Shown here one piece after another: positions 34,791 to 46,240 of a stretch of DNA of 64,000 nt. The stretch comes from Cyathus striatus (taxonomy: Eukaryota > Basidiomycota > Agaricomycetes > Agaricales > Nidulariaceae): positions 1,488,001-1,552,000 of the forward strand of contig JAOVFP010000012.1 in assembly GCA_025738555.1 (NCBI GenBank), written 5' to 3'. Both the position numbers and the translations under genes were made by a program. Below the pieces are notes generated by a model. It was not told the DNA's origin. It saw nothing but the letters and a program-made list of their open reading frames with translations, and ran no database searches. Within the stretch, counting starts at the first letter, position 1, and each line of letters starts with the position of its first letter.

Positions 34791-34860
34791 AACGCACTAG
34801 ATACTTCAAGGTTCATCCTAACTTCCTACCTCCCACTACTCACCTCCCGTTAAAACTATT

Positions 34861-35375
34861 ATGATTGAATCCACTATCTCGACCGCAGATTGGTACGACA
34901 CTTTTATATCCTGTTATATATATTCTGAGAATGTGCCATGTGCAGCGCAAAAGATAATGCTATAACAGCCCAAGATGACTGTTCCGTCGGTGCTAGCAGC
35001 CCGGAAACTTTAAAAAATGTCGACAGCACCGGTGTTACATCTACACTCAATATAACCCCTAAAGATAAGCATGATACTGGCACCTTGGAAGATGAAGACG
35101 GCCCACCGACACACCCCGAAGAAGAAAATGTCTCTATTACTATTAGTATCACGGATACTAGTACTAGGGATGTACCGGAGGATATAGGAGAAGACGAGGG
35201 GTTGAAAAATGAATATGTTGAGGGAGAGGAAGATGATTATGGTGAAGAAGAACTTGAAGACTAGTAAATAACATTACTGTGGTATCTATCATTGCTAGCG
35301 CGGAGCTGACACATTTTATGCTTTATTTAAAACAGTCAACCTAGGGTATTCTTGATGCCCCCTTCAAGGAATTAG
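34861..35375 (+). CDS. Small acidic protein 2 (129 aa), unknown function
   Basis: Three exons: 34861-34892, 34946-35263 and 35336-35375. Intron 1 runs GTACGA...GTGCAG (53 bp, phase 2). Intron 2 runs GTAAAT...AACAG. The product is 129 residues, starting MIESTISTAD, then CAKDNAITAQDDCS. A Thr/Ser-rich middle and a strongly acidic stretch (EGEEDDYGEEELED) lead to the ending YQPRVFLMPPSRN. It is the longer paralog of the gene at 33642. The low-complexity acidic sequence suggests an intrinsically disordered protein. I do not recognise a family. Confidence 0.65.
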
Positions 35376-35668
35376 TCTGGAGACGTACCAGTTTAGACGC
35401 AATAAATATGCTTATACTTTCTGGCAATAGCTACCTATGCGCGATATTTGTTCTTGAATTATTGTGCTATCTGTGTAGCTTTTTCATTCCCCCCGCATAA
35501 TTATTGGATACATCTGGATTCTTTACTGTAATGACTAGTACTGATTTCAATTTGATCACTTTTTCGTAGAACGCGTTTAGTACAGCAAGGACGGTTTCTT
35601 CCAAATCGAGGGAGAGAGATGATACCGTAAGTAGCACTTTGAATACTAATGTCTCTATACTCAACTGA

Positions 35669-36340
35669 CGACGAGTACATCGCAAATTTCAAGTTTTGAT
35701 TTGTAGAAGAGGTGTAGGCTCCCTTCCCCACAATCATCGAGAAGATTCCGTGCGCCAGTGATTGCTTAGCCCGGGATCTCCCAAGAAGAGAATAACGATG
35801 TTGTTGCTGATGTGCACACTACAGCAAGGACATTCTGAAAAAAGATAACGTCGATCATTGTTGTCGTCAATATCAAGATACCAGTGGTGACGAGTACATC
35901 TCAGATTTTTTCTGACTTGTTGGGAAGGTGTGCAATCCCTTCCCCACAGTTATCGAGAAGATTACGTGTACCAATGATTGCTTAGCCCGAGATCCCCCAA
36001 GAAGAGAACGATGATGTTAAGTTGCTAGGAATTCTGATATTGCTGTGGGAGTTACAGCAAGGACATCCCTGGAAGAAGAAGATAATGTCCTTATCATCAG
36101 TATGGCCAGGAGCGGCGTATCACAGATATTCCTTGATTTGTGGAAAAGGTGTGGATCCCTTGCCTACAATCATCAGGAAGATTGCATATACCCGTCATGG
36201 TGATCACACATGCTGAGAAGAGATGATGAATTTGCAGATATGGGTGTTACAGCAAGGAATCATTCCCAGAAGAAGATAATTTTGATATTGCTGTATTGTT
36301 ATGAAGCATAAGGATACTGGTGACGAGTACGTATCTAAGA
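35669..36340. repeat. Tandem array of about 220-bp degenerate units
   Basis: Three units and the start of a fourth begin at about 35669, 35888, 36112 and 36321 with GACGAGTAC or a close variant. Each contains a CCCTTCCCCACA-ATCATCGAGAAGATT-like block, GATTGCTTAGCCC-like and CCCAAGAAGAGAA-like blocks, and ACAGCAAGGA. A partial copy precedes it at about 35583. No coding meaning was found. Confidence 0.65.
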
Positions 36341-37373
36341 GGACTACGAATGTAGGTGCATTTGATATTACTGGGTACTTGCTTAAACAGCTCGTGCACG
36401 TGAGTGATGGTAACTTCAGATCCGCGGATGGCTCGTAATACCAATCGTCAAATACGCGTTTAAAAGTCTTGTACCCAAAAGCGCGTACCAGAAGACAACC
36501 GGATTTCGAATAAAGCAAAATAGACCTTCCTCCAGGCCTCTCTAGAGCTCTCGAAATCACCAACGAGGCCTGGGGTAAGGGTGCTGTGGGATACATTTGG
36601 GGGTGTGAACTGTAAAACTGTAAATTAAAACAAGCGTAGGGACTCGGGCGGGCCGAAGCGCGTCCGTGGGGTGCAGTTGACAAGACATCATTGCACGTGG
36701 ACCGAGGCGGGCCGGGATATCCGGTGGCCGGTTTCTCCAACACGTCACGCCAACAACGGAATAAAAAGTCTTGAGACTGACGCTAGCGATGCTCGCCCCG
36801 CCTGAGTCGCAGTCGCCCGCCCCCTCCGTACTGTAAGTACTCTGCTGTTTTCGTATGTAGTAAAACTGAAACTGCCATATGCTTATTGGATATATTTCAT
36901 CAGAATCACGGAGGTATATGGAATAGAGGAATAAGAATCAGGAGAGTTGGGTTTTTTGTATATCCGCCGGTCTATCACCCCGAGAACTTGGTTTTGGGAA
37001 AAATTGAAATAGTAGGGTATGTCAGATGTGTGGTTCTTATCAACATATGTGAACGTGCGTGCTTAATGTGCTGGCAGGTAGATATAAGCTGCTCTTCACG
37101 TCCATATCAGCAGGATCATCGAACGTGAGCCAGGGATCGTAAGGGGACGGACAGATCTTCGTGACGTAGGTAATACTAAGCCTCTTCATAAAGCTTTTAA
37201 CCCAAAATTGACATCAATCGCCATCCTTAGGCTCGGCCTCAAAACTACTTTATCAAGTGCAAAGGCTTTGCAACCCCGTTTCGTCGAGTCATTTCAGCTT
37301 TTTCCTCTTTATCCTTCTTCCACCCTTACCACCACCACCACCACCACCACCTACCCCCAACACGCCACCCAAC
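36341..37373. other. No gene recognised; GUT2 upstream region
   Basis: GC-richer than the flanks. The last 100 bases before the GUT2 ATG are pyrimidine-rich (CTTTTTCCTCTTTATCCTTC and repeated ACC), typical of fungal promoters. There is no convincing TATA box. Confidence 0.4.
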
Positions 37374-40179
37374 ATGCCCATAAGCCGCCTCCTAATCAGG
37401 CGCACGCTAGCCTACACAACAGGCGGCACCCTCCTCCTCGCAGGCGCAGGGTACATGTACCTCAACTCAGGCCCAATCTACCCAGCATCGACCAAAGAAA
37501 CCCGTCGTCCACCTCCCCCATGGACACCCCCCTCCCGCGCAGAAATGATCACCAAGCTCCAAGCCTCTGACGCTTCCAACCCTGGTGTAATTTCGAATTC
37601 GAACAGGGGGAACAAGGCGGGCTCGATTACGACGTCACCGGAGGATGGAGATGAATTTGATTTGTTGATTGTGGGTGGGGGCGCTACGGGCGCTGGGGTT
37701 GCTGTTGATGCTGCCTCTAGGGGGTTGAAGGTTGCTCTTGTTGAGAGGGATGATTTTAGTGCTGGTTCGTTTTCTTTTTCTTTTCTTTCGTTGATGTATG
37801 TGAATGATAATCATGCGATGTAGGCACGTCGTCAAAGTCGACGAAGTTGGTTCATGGAGGCGTAAGGTACCTCCAGAAGGCGGTCATGGAGCTTGATTAT
37901 GAGCAGTATAAGCTTGTGTGCGAAGCGTTGCATGAGAGGAAGATTTTCTTGGAGACGGCGCCGTATTTGAGCAGTATGTTGCCGATTATGCTGCCTATTT
38001 ACAAGTACGTCTATTCTTCTTTCTTTTCACTGGCTCGCGCTCTCCTCTTCCCTTTTCTCTCGTCTTATACCCATACTAATCTCTCAACATCAGGTACTGG
38101 CAAGTGCCCTACTACTACGCCGGCTGCAAAATGTACGACATTCTCGCTGGAAAAGAGAACATGGAGAAATCGTACATTATGACCAAGGGCCGGGCGTTGG
38201 AGACTTTCCCAATGCTTAAGAGTGAGGGACTTGTTGGCGCGTTGGTTTATTATGATGGTGAGTTGCGTTTTGTATAGTGGGGAGCCATTGCTTTCATGAA
38301 TCCAGTTCCTTCCACTTCGTTCGTTTCGAATGACTTACTAATGCACCTACAGGTCAACATAACGACTCGCGCATGAACGTTGCCCTTATTATGACTGCTG
38401 TCAAGCAGGGCGCCGTGGTCGCCAACTACTGCGAAGTAACCGATTTGCACAAGGATGCGAGTGGAAAGCTTACGGGTGCCAGAGTGAAAGACGGGTTGAG
38501 TGGGAAAGAGTGGAATGTCAAAGCCAAAGTAAGCCCCCCTTCAAACCCTTCGTCTGAGGTTCAAATACTAACGCATCCAACAGGGCGTAATCAACGCAAC
38601 AGGCCCCTTCTCCGATGCCCTCCTCAAGCTCGACAACCCCTCCCATCAAGCAATAGTCCAACCCTCCTCCGGCATCCACATAACCCTACCAAACTACTAC
38701 TCCCCTCGCAAAATGGGTCTTCTGGACCCCGCCACGTCCGACGGACGCGTGATCTTCTTCCTACCCTGGCAAGGGAACACCATAGCAGGAACAACAGACA
38801 CCCCAGCCAACGTTGAACGCGAGCCGACTGCTACTGAAGATGATATCCGATGGGTTCTCGAAGAGGTTCGGAGGTACCTTAGTCCGGATATTAAAGTCCG
38901 CCGGGGGGATGTTCTTAGTGCGTGGAGTGGGCTAAGGCCTTTGGTGAGGAATCCTGGGGCGGCGAGTACGGAGGGTCTTGTTAGGAATCATATGATTCAT
39001 TTGAGCGAGAGTGGGTTGTTGACTATTGCTGGGGGGAAGTGGACTACGTATAGGGCTATGGCGGAGGAGACTGTTGATAGGGCTGTTGAGGCTTTTGGGT
39101 TGGCAAGGAAGGCGGGCAAGTGTACTACGGAGTCTCTTAGACTTGTTGGAAGCGATGGATGGAGCCGGAATATGTTTATTGGGTTGATTCAGACTGTGTG
39201 TTTCTTTTCTTTTCTTTTTGGGAGGATGGGAGCTGATGAGTGTTTGGTAGTATGGGATGGAAACGGAGGTTGCTAAGCATCTTTCGGAGAGTTATGGAGA
39301 TCGTGCGTGGACTGTATGTTCTCTTGCTGAGCAGACCGGTGAAAATTGGCCGTTGCATGGGAAGAGGCTTTATCCTTCTTATCCATGTACGTCTTTCCTT
39401 CCTTTTCTATCTTTACCAGCTGACGCTGTTACCAGTCATCGAAGCGGAAGTGCGCTACGCAGTAAGACACGAATATGCACAAACAGCCATCGACGTCCTC
39501 GCGAGGCGCACGCGCCTCTCATTCCTCAACGCCCGTGCAGCTTTCGAATCTCTCCCCCGCGTCGTCGACATTATGTCCGAAGAACTCGGATGGAGCTACA
39601 CCGAGCGGAAAAAGCAAATCCGGGACGCTGTATCGTTCTTGAAGAGCATGGGTCTCGATCCCGGATATCTTGCTCATATTCCCGAGCCGGAGCCTAGGGG
39701 GTACCTTGAGAAAGCGGAGAGGGCTCTATGGAGAACTGGGACTGGCTTTTTGAATATTTTCGGTGTGGGGGGTGTCGTGTCTAAGGAGAAGGTGTTAGGC
39801 AGGTCGAGGTTTGAGGCTGGTGAACTTGTTGCGCTTCGTGCTGCTTTTGAGAAGCGCGCTAGTGGGGCGGATGGGAATGGGAAGGTGAGGAAGGATGAGG
39901 TGTTGGAGGTGTTGGGTGATGTTCCTGGGTACGAGGGGGTGTTGCGGAAAGATTACGCGTATGTCCTTGAGGAAGCTGGGTTTGGTGATCGGGTGGATGT
40001 TGATTTTGATGAGTTTGTTGAGGTTCGTTGGGTTCTTGTTTTACTGGTTGAGCTTTACTGATTGATTGGATTTGTAGATTTCGGGGAATTTGAAAGAGGT
40101 GTCGGTTGTTCCTTCTGCGCCTGTTACGAAGCAGAAGAGGGTGAGGATACCTGTTGAGAAGAGCGGTGGGGGAGTGTAG
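37374..40179 (+). CDS. GUT2: Mitochondrial FAD-dependent glycerol-3-phosphate dehydrogenase
   Basis: Eight exons: 37374-37764, 37824-38004, 38094-38257, 38353-38528, 38584-39195, 39251-39386, 39436-40022 and 40078-40179, giving 782 codons without a break. The enzyme oxidises glycerol-3-phosphate to dihydroxyacetone phosphate at the outer face of the inner mitochondrial membrane and passes electrons to ubiquinone. The N-terminus ([20 protein letters not shown]) looks like a presequence with a membrane segment. The FAD-binding motif [12 protein letters not shown] is near residue 100, followed by [17 protein letters not shown]. The core includes ATGPFSDA and WSGLRPLV. The C-terminal domain has an EF-hand-like loop ([10 protein letters not shown]), as in GPD2 proteins. 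Truncated copies of its 3' half lie at 44762 and 62124. Confidence 0.95.
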
Positions 40180-40691
40180 ATATGATATCTTTATTTGCAT
40201 TTGTGAAGGATGTATTTAAGTGTTACATTGTATTCTATTCTACTAATGGATTGGATTTTGTTCTGTTCTACTGGTGCTTGCAATGGGGGATGCCGGACTA
40301 CAACATACTTAAGTTTCAAGGCACTGTGACATGGACTGAGTGCATTATTTATGTTTTATTGATTCCCCTTAAGTATTTGTTTGCGTTGGCGCACAGTGCA
40401 TTAGTCAGCTTTGGTCCCTTGGACCCTGAGGGAGTTTATTTGGCATTTGGCATTGTTAGGTTTCTCTGCTTAACGTCGAATCATCGCCTTTGGTTTACCG
40501 GCTGTGAGCTCACAGACACCGCATTACTATCTCTTCCAAAATTTAGGACATACAATGATGCTACTTACCAGAGCTGGACAGCAGAGTACGAGTTCCGTAT
40601 GCTTTCGGCGCCTCGGAAAAGGATAAAACCAAGGCGCAATGTCCTCTAAAGATTCTACCAAAGGGCTCATCAACTTCCACCTGTAATCACC
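40180..40691. other. GUT2 3' flank, no gene recognised
   Basis: The first 100 bases (TTATTTGCATTTGTGAAGGA onward) are repeated after both GUT2 pseudogenes, near 46015 and 63280, showing that the duplicated block included the 3' untranslated region. Confidence 0.5.
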
Positions 40692-42204
40692 ATGGTCGCG
40701 GGCCAAAAACATAAACGCACCATCTACCGCCTACTTGATGCTCTTCCTATTAGCGCCGGTGCTGAGCGCTACACGGAGGACGACCACATCAAGCCCAACT
40801 TCAGACAGAATGCGATCGACTTGGGTACGTTTAACTTGTAGTCTATTCCACCAAGTCCGTCTATTCTAACTATTATACCCAGGAACGGATATGTTTAGCG
40901 TGCAGAAAGCTACGGAGGCTGTGAACTTTTACAATTTGTTTAGTCGACATGCTAAACACGCCTTGGTATCACGTGACTACCCAGCGCTAACTAACCAAAA
41001 CGCAAACGTTCAGGATAAGATCAGGACAGATTTTGGTGACAAGTCCGGCGTCGGGGTAGAGTTCCGCGAGTCGGTTTTCAAGCTATACAGCCTTAAACTC
41101 CTCGATTACCACAGTGATAGCATACCTGCCTCCTTTATTCATCCTTTTAATCCTGCACTCGGTATCTCTATCGCTTCTGTCGATACCCCAGACGTTGTGG
41201 GCACAGGTAGTGTTTACCTCTCCGATGGTCCCGACGGCGACATATGCGTTCTAACCTCACGTCACGTTGTACTTCCACCGCAAGCGGTAGACAACAATCT
41301 TTATGATCGTAGGCAGAGCAGTCAGAACGCTGTTCGAGTCGTGCTCCCCGCTCCCACAGTTTTCGACGACATAAATCAGTCCTTCGAGGAGAAGGTCCGG
41401 GACCGCAAGAACTCAGTGAGAGGTCACGAGAATAAGCTAAGTCAACTGCAGAGAGATGAAAGTGGGTTGGACGTCAAGGCCGAGCGTGCGGTTTTCGAGT
41501 TGAAGTTGTATAACGAGAGAAATACTATCCAGGGACTCGAGGGCTTCGAGGTCGGTGTTATTAATAACCAGAGGGAACTTCATGACCGTGTCTTCGGTCA
41601 CGTAGTATATGCACCTCCTTTTGGCGTTGTCGGTGGAGAGCGCTTCCTCGATGACTGGGCCTTGATCAAGCTTAATCGTGACAAGATCGACTGGCCCAAC
41701 TTTAAGGGTAACGTGATAAATTTGGGTGCGTTTTAATTTATCTTACCAACTCTTGCTATATTCTCTATTAACTACTTACTCTATCTAGGATCCGAGTTAA
41801 CAGAAGATATGTATCCCGACACATTCGATTACCCTCACGACCGCCTCCTTTTGATCAAAGGTGTCGTTCCGATAGACGAGCTCACCAACTCTGGGGGCGG
41901 CATGACTTTCATCAAGAACGGCGTCACGACGAAGACAACCATTGGCCGTGGCATTGGCATGAAATCGATCAAGTATCCCATTGGTAACGGCGCTACATTA
42001 AAGTGTAACTTGTTTGCGATAGCGCCCGCACAAATTGAACGTCAGTTCTCCGACTATGGCGACTCTGGATCTATTGTCGTCGACAGCAGGGGACGTACGG
42101 CGGGCCTGCTTACTTGCGGAACCCACAACACGACTTATGCAATACCCATTGCATGGATATTGGAGCGTGTTAAAATCACATTTCCGGGTATGCGATTGTA
42201 TTAA
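40692..42204 (+). CDS. Trypsin-like protein P1 (463 aa)
   Basis: Three exons: 40692-40824, 40883-41725 and 41789-42204, with GT-AG introns of 58 and 63 bp and no breaks. The fold is chymotrypsin-like. His is in LTSRHVVL (about residue 171), Asp in DDWALIKL (about 301) and Ser in YGDSGSIVVD (about 418). Between His and Asp is an inserted charged, probably coiled-coil region (about 215-270). No secretion signal is visible; the start is MVAGQKHKRTIYRL. The family is common and expanded in agaricomycetes, generally without assigned function. P1 is more divergent from P2-P6 at its N-terminus than they are from each other. Substrates are unknown. Confidence 0.85.
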
Positions 42205-42522
42205 GTTACATCATAAGCTGTCTTAATTGAATGTAGTACTTACAACTGTTGTTTCACAATTATATCTTCTGGCTTCTCCGCTGGATTGATCAAGCACTGG
42301 TTGTCGCCAATGTATTTTAACAGTGCAGATTACATGTCATAACTCTCGGTAAATAAATTTGTTCATACAATCCTCTGTACGTAACAGAGGTTCAATTCTT
42401 AGTATTTCACCCGTTTCGATTTCAGGCATTTGGAAAAGTTTTCAGTCTTAAGGAAGCCTTCGTTGACCCAACGAAGAAAGAAGAAAAACTCGGAGAAAAA
42501 CAGTCGAGCGACATCGGGATGC

Positions 42523-44181
42523 CTAGATCCTACCTGACGGCTGATAGAGGTGGAGGTCGGGAAACTGGACCTTGATACGTTTTAACAGCCATTCGAAGGG
42601 AGTTCCATACGTAATATCTGCCGATTCCTCATAGCCGCATCCACCGATAAGGAAGGCTGCTGCACGTCCCTCATTGTCGACGATAATGGAGCCAGAGTCA
42701 CCGCGGTCGGAGAACGCTGTGTGCATCTCGCGTGAAAGGATCGCAAACTCTAACGACGTATGTTTAGTGCCATTCCATTGCTCACGAACGAACGATTTGA
42801 TTCCGTTGCCACAGCCAATGGTCGTCTTCGTCCGGCCGCCATTCTTGATTAACCTGTTGCTGGATGGCTCACCTTTGTCATTAGGTTTCGGGCAGGTCAG
42901 CTCGTCTTCCGGGACGATGCACAGAATCGGAAAGAGGCGGCCGTGGGAATACTTGGGGTACGTGAACTCGTAAGGGTACATCAAGGACGTAAATCTAAAC
43001 GTCATCATCTCTGGCCCTGGATATAGCAGTTAGAATAGACTTGGAATAGAAAGACTTTGTGGAATAGTCAAGAAAAACGAACCTAAGTCCATCATATTGC
43101 CTTTAAATTTGGTCCAGTTTATCTTACTGCGGTCGAGCTCAATCAAGGCCCAATCCTCGGTGTAACAATTGGGACCTTCTCCGACACCAATAGGAGGTGC
43201 ATAAAATACATGGCCAATGATAAAATCCTCCCCTTGACTCCAATCATTGATAACACCACTCTGGAAGTCTTCGAGCTCTTTGATCGAGGTTCTCTTCCGC
43301 ATCACATGAGACTCGAATGTCGCTCGTTCCTCCTCGGCGTCCTTATCCCCAATTTTGACTCGCTCCTGCAGTTCCTTTATGATTTCCCCGTACCTAGCTT
43401 TCAAACTCTTGAGGGCTTTTAACTTGTCCGATATGGACTTAACCATGTTATCGAAGGCTGCAGGCCCGGGTAGCTTGACCTGAACATCTTGACTGCTCTG
43501 CCTATGATCATAAACAATATTGGGGTCTTCCCGTGGAAGTACAGCGTGACGGGCGGTTAGAAGGTAGATGTCGTTGCCTGAGGAGAGGTAAATACCTCCG
43601 GTGCCCTCAGAGTCGGGAGTCTGGACGGAAGCAATGGGAAGACTCAGTGCAGCGGTAAGAGGACCGCAAAATGATGAGATTAAGTTATTAATGGGGACGT
43701 AGTCGAGGAGCTTCCGTGTGTACCGCCTGAAGCGCGACTCACGAAACGCTACCTCAACGCCGTCGATATCAAATGATAGGAGAATCTCCTTGCAGGAAAT
43801 GGCCTCTTTCTCGGCAAGTTCGCGGGAGAGAGATCCAGGATGGACACCGATCCACAAAACAATGGGACCGACTGTCTCTCTCATTGTACTATACGTTACA
43901 GGGGCGAAGCGGACGACATCTATCGTTGTCCAATTGACGTTAGCATCGTCGAGGTGCTTGTAGATCTGTGTTCCCATTTCCTCCCATACGGCTGCGAACT
44001 TGTCGTCGAAGACTGGCCTGATGACTTTCGGCACAAGGCATCCCCATAAACTAATTGGCTTCTGCCACCAGTCCCCTGTATAAAAGACTGAGATAGGTTT
44101 CGAAGGTAAGCCGTAATAGAACGTTTTCGACTTGAATTCGATAGAGACAGGATCGCTGGAATGAAAAATGCCACACTTCAC
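42523..44181 (-). CDS. Trypsin-like protein P2, main part
   Basis: Minus strand. The large exon 43083-44181 is followed by a 66-bp intron and exon 42523-43016. The product contains SKPISVFYTG, the conserved block EVAFRESRFRRYTRKLLDYV, and PLTAALSLPIASVQTP. The catalytic residues are His in LLTARHAVL, Asp in TEDWALIELDR and Ser in RGDSGSIIVD. A charged helix (ISDKLKALKSLKARYGEIIK and on) separates His from Asp, as in P1. The coding frame continues upstream through the repeated exon array at 44170-44640 (MKCGIFH is probably not the true start). No stop or frameshift was seen. It lies tail to tail with P1. Confidence 0.85.
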
Positions 44182-44640
44182 TGGACGAGGAGAGTGGTGA
44201 ACAGGAAGGTGAGTACGAGACGATAGACGAATTCTAAAGGCTTAGAGCTTACTTGTAGGTGTGGTGGCTTCGGTCGATGAAATGCCAAAGAGGGGCGTAA
44301 CGCTTCCACTTACTGGACGAGGGAAGGTGAGTAAGAGATGATAGAAATTTTTTAGAGGCTTAGAGCTTACTTCTAGGTGTGGTGGTTTCGGTCGATGAAA
44401 TGCCAAAGAGTGGCGTAGCGCTTCCACTCACTGGATGAGGGAAGGTGAGTAAGAGACGATAGAAACATTCTAGAGGCTTAGAGCTTACTTCTAGGTGTGG
44501 TGGTTGCGGTCGATGAAATGCCAACGAATTGGATAATGCCTCCACTCACTGGACGAGGAGAGTGACGAACAGGAAGGTGAGTACGAGATTATAGACAAAT
44601 TCCAAAGGCTTAGCACTTTATTCGTTCGGTATGATGTACC
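44170..44640 (-). repeat. Tandemly duplicated exon/intron unit (118 bp) at the 5' end of P2
   Basis: On the minus strand a unit of 60-nt exon plus 58-nt intron is repeated three times before the main exon of P2. Each exon copy starts TGAGTGG or TAAGTGG after CAG and ends just before GTAAGC. Read in phase 1, each encodes a 20-residue repeat, MSGSATPLFGISSTETTTPR or a variant. The last intron joins in frame to MKCGIFHSSD of P2. Introns carry GTAAGC, a CTCAC/CTTAC branch-like motif and CCAG. The first exon upstream of 44600 was not resolved. Confidence 0.7.
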
Positions 44641-44761
44641 TAGTCAGAGTAAGTAGTGACTCTTATTATAGAATACGAGAATTCAGTAACGATTATATAC
44701 ATTGAGTACCAGTGTTTGCCTGGAAGAAGCCGTATAAATTGAAGAACGTTAGAGAAGATTG

Positions 44762-45744
44762 TGACCAGATTCAGGACTTTGCAAATACGGAGTCTCTTAG
44801 GCTTGTTGGGAACGATGGGTGGAGTCGAAATATGTTTATTGGGTTGATTCAGACTGAGTTTGTGTGCTTTTTTATGTGAGATGGGAAGCTGATGGATGTG
44901 CTGGGTGTAGTATGGGATGGAGACGGGGCTGGCTAAGCATCTTTCGGAGAGTTATGGAGATCGTGCATGGATTGTATGTTCGCTTGCTGAGCCGACTGGT
45001 GAAAGTTGGCCGTTGCATGGGAAGAGGCTTATCCTGCTTATCCATGCATGTACGTCTTTCCCTTTCCCTTTCTATCGTTTTCTAGCTGACGCTAGTGACA
45101 GTCATTGAAGCGGAAGTGCGTTATGCATTAAGACACAATTACGCACAAACAGCCATCGACGTCCTCGCGAGGCACGGCCTTTGAATCTCTCCCCCGCGTC
45201 GTTGACATCATGTCTGAAGAGCTCGGATCGAGCAACGTAAAAAGCAAATCCGGGACGCTGTGCGTTTTTAAAGAGCATGGGCCTCAATCCGACGTATCTT
45301 GCTCATATACCCGAACCTAAGCCGAGAAAGCAGAGAGGACACGATGGAGAACTGGAACAAACTTTTTGAATGTTTTCGTTGTGGGGGCGGTGTGTCTAAG
45401 GAGAAGGGGCAGATCGAGGTTTGAGAGTGGTGAACTTGTTGCGCTTCATGCTGCTTTTGTGAGGCGAGGGAGTGGTGATGGGAACGAGAAGGTGAGGAAG
45501 GATGAGGTGTTGGAGGTGTTGGGTGATGTTCCTGGGTACGAGGGGGTATTAGGGAAGGATTATGTTGATTTTGATGAGGTTGTTGGGGTTCGTTGGGTTC
45601 CTGTTCTACTGGTTGAGCTTTACTGACTGATTGGATTTATAGATTTCAGGGAATTTGAAAGAGGTGTCGGTTGTTCCTTCTGCGCCTGTTACGACGCAGA
45701 AGAGGATGAGGATGCCTGTTGAGAAGAGCGGTGGGGGAGTGTAG
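44762..45744 (+). pseudogene. GUT2 3' fragment, copy a
   Basis: Corresponds to GUT2 from about 39120 to the stop at 40179, including the intron positions. It starts in the region [19 protein letters not shown], continues through [14 protein letters not shown] and the EF-hand part ([20 protein letters not shown]), and ends GEEKSGGGV-like at 45744. Several internal deletions and frameshifts are present, for example near 45175 and 45560. It has no 5' half. Confidence 0.9.
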
Positions 45745-45748
45745 ATAT

Positions 45749-46017
45749 CGTTATTCTGTGGAGGAAGATACTAGCTTGGGGGTATCTTCTCGACAAAGAC
45801 AATGCGAGTGGAACGACGTCCGTCGATCCTCCAGTTCTAGTGAGGTACGATTCGAGTTGAAGTGGGGGTAACGAAAACCTGAGTTGAAAGAGAGTAGGTA
45901 CGACAGTTTAAGTAGCTAACAAATGCGGTATGTATGGGTATGCGACAGTAAAAATGAAATGTGGTACGGTAATGAAAAACACGAGATTCGCATCGCAAGC
46001 AAACTGCGTGCTCTACA
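45749..46017. other. Extra segment in the duplicated GUT2 3' flank
   Basis: About 270 bases, relative to the GUT2 3' flank, interrupt the alignment between GTGTAGATAT and TTTGCATTTGTGAAGGA. No inverted repeats or coding region were recognised. Confidence 0.5.
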
Positions 46018-46240
46018 ATTTGCATTTGTGAAGGACGTATTTAAATGTTACATTGTATTCTATTCTACTAATGGATTGGATTTTGTTCTGTTCTATTGGT
46101 GCTTGTAATAGACGATAGAAAGATGCCTACAAAGAGCTGTTTAAGAAACGCCAATTGAACGACCTGGGGAACAATACCTGTCCCTAGTGGTATATACTAT
46201 AAAACAAGAGTACAAGGGTAGTGATCGATGCATGGACTAA

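Noticed and set aside
36204..36743. 179-codon minus-strand frame
   Set aside because: Overlaps the decayed tandem array and has no recognisable motif or intron structure.
37208..37570. Overlapping 120-codon frame at the GUT2 start
   Set aside because: Alternative frame of GUT2 exon 1, rich in Pro/His from the repeated ACC upstream.
40182..40649. 155-codon frame after GUT2
   Set aside because: Begins in the GUT2 3' flank that is also duplicated after the pseudogenes; no motifs and no conservation of the frame in the duplicates.
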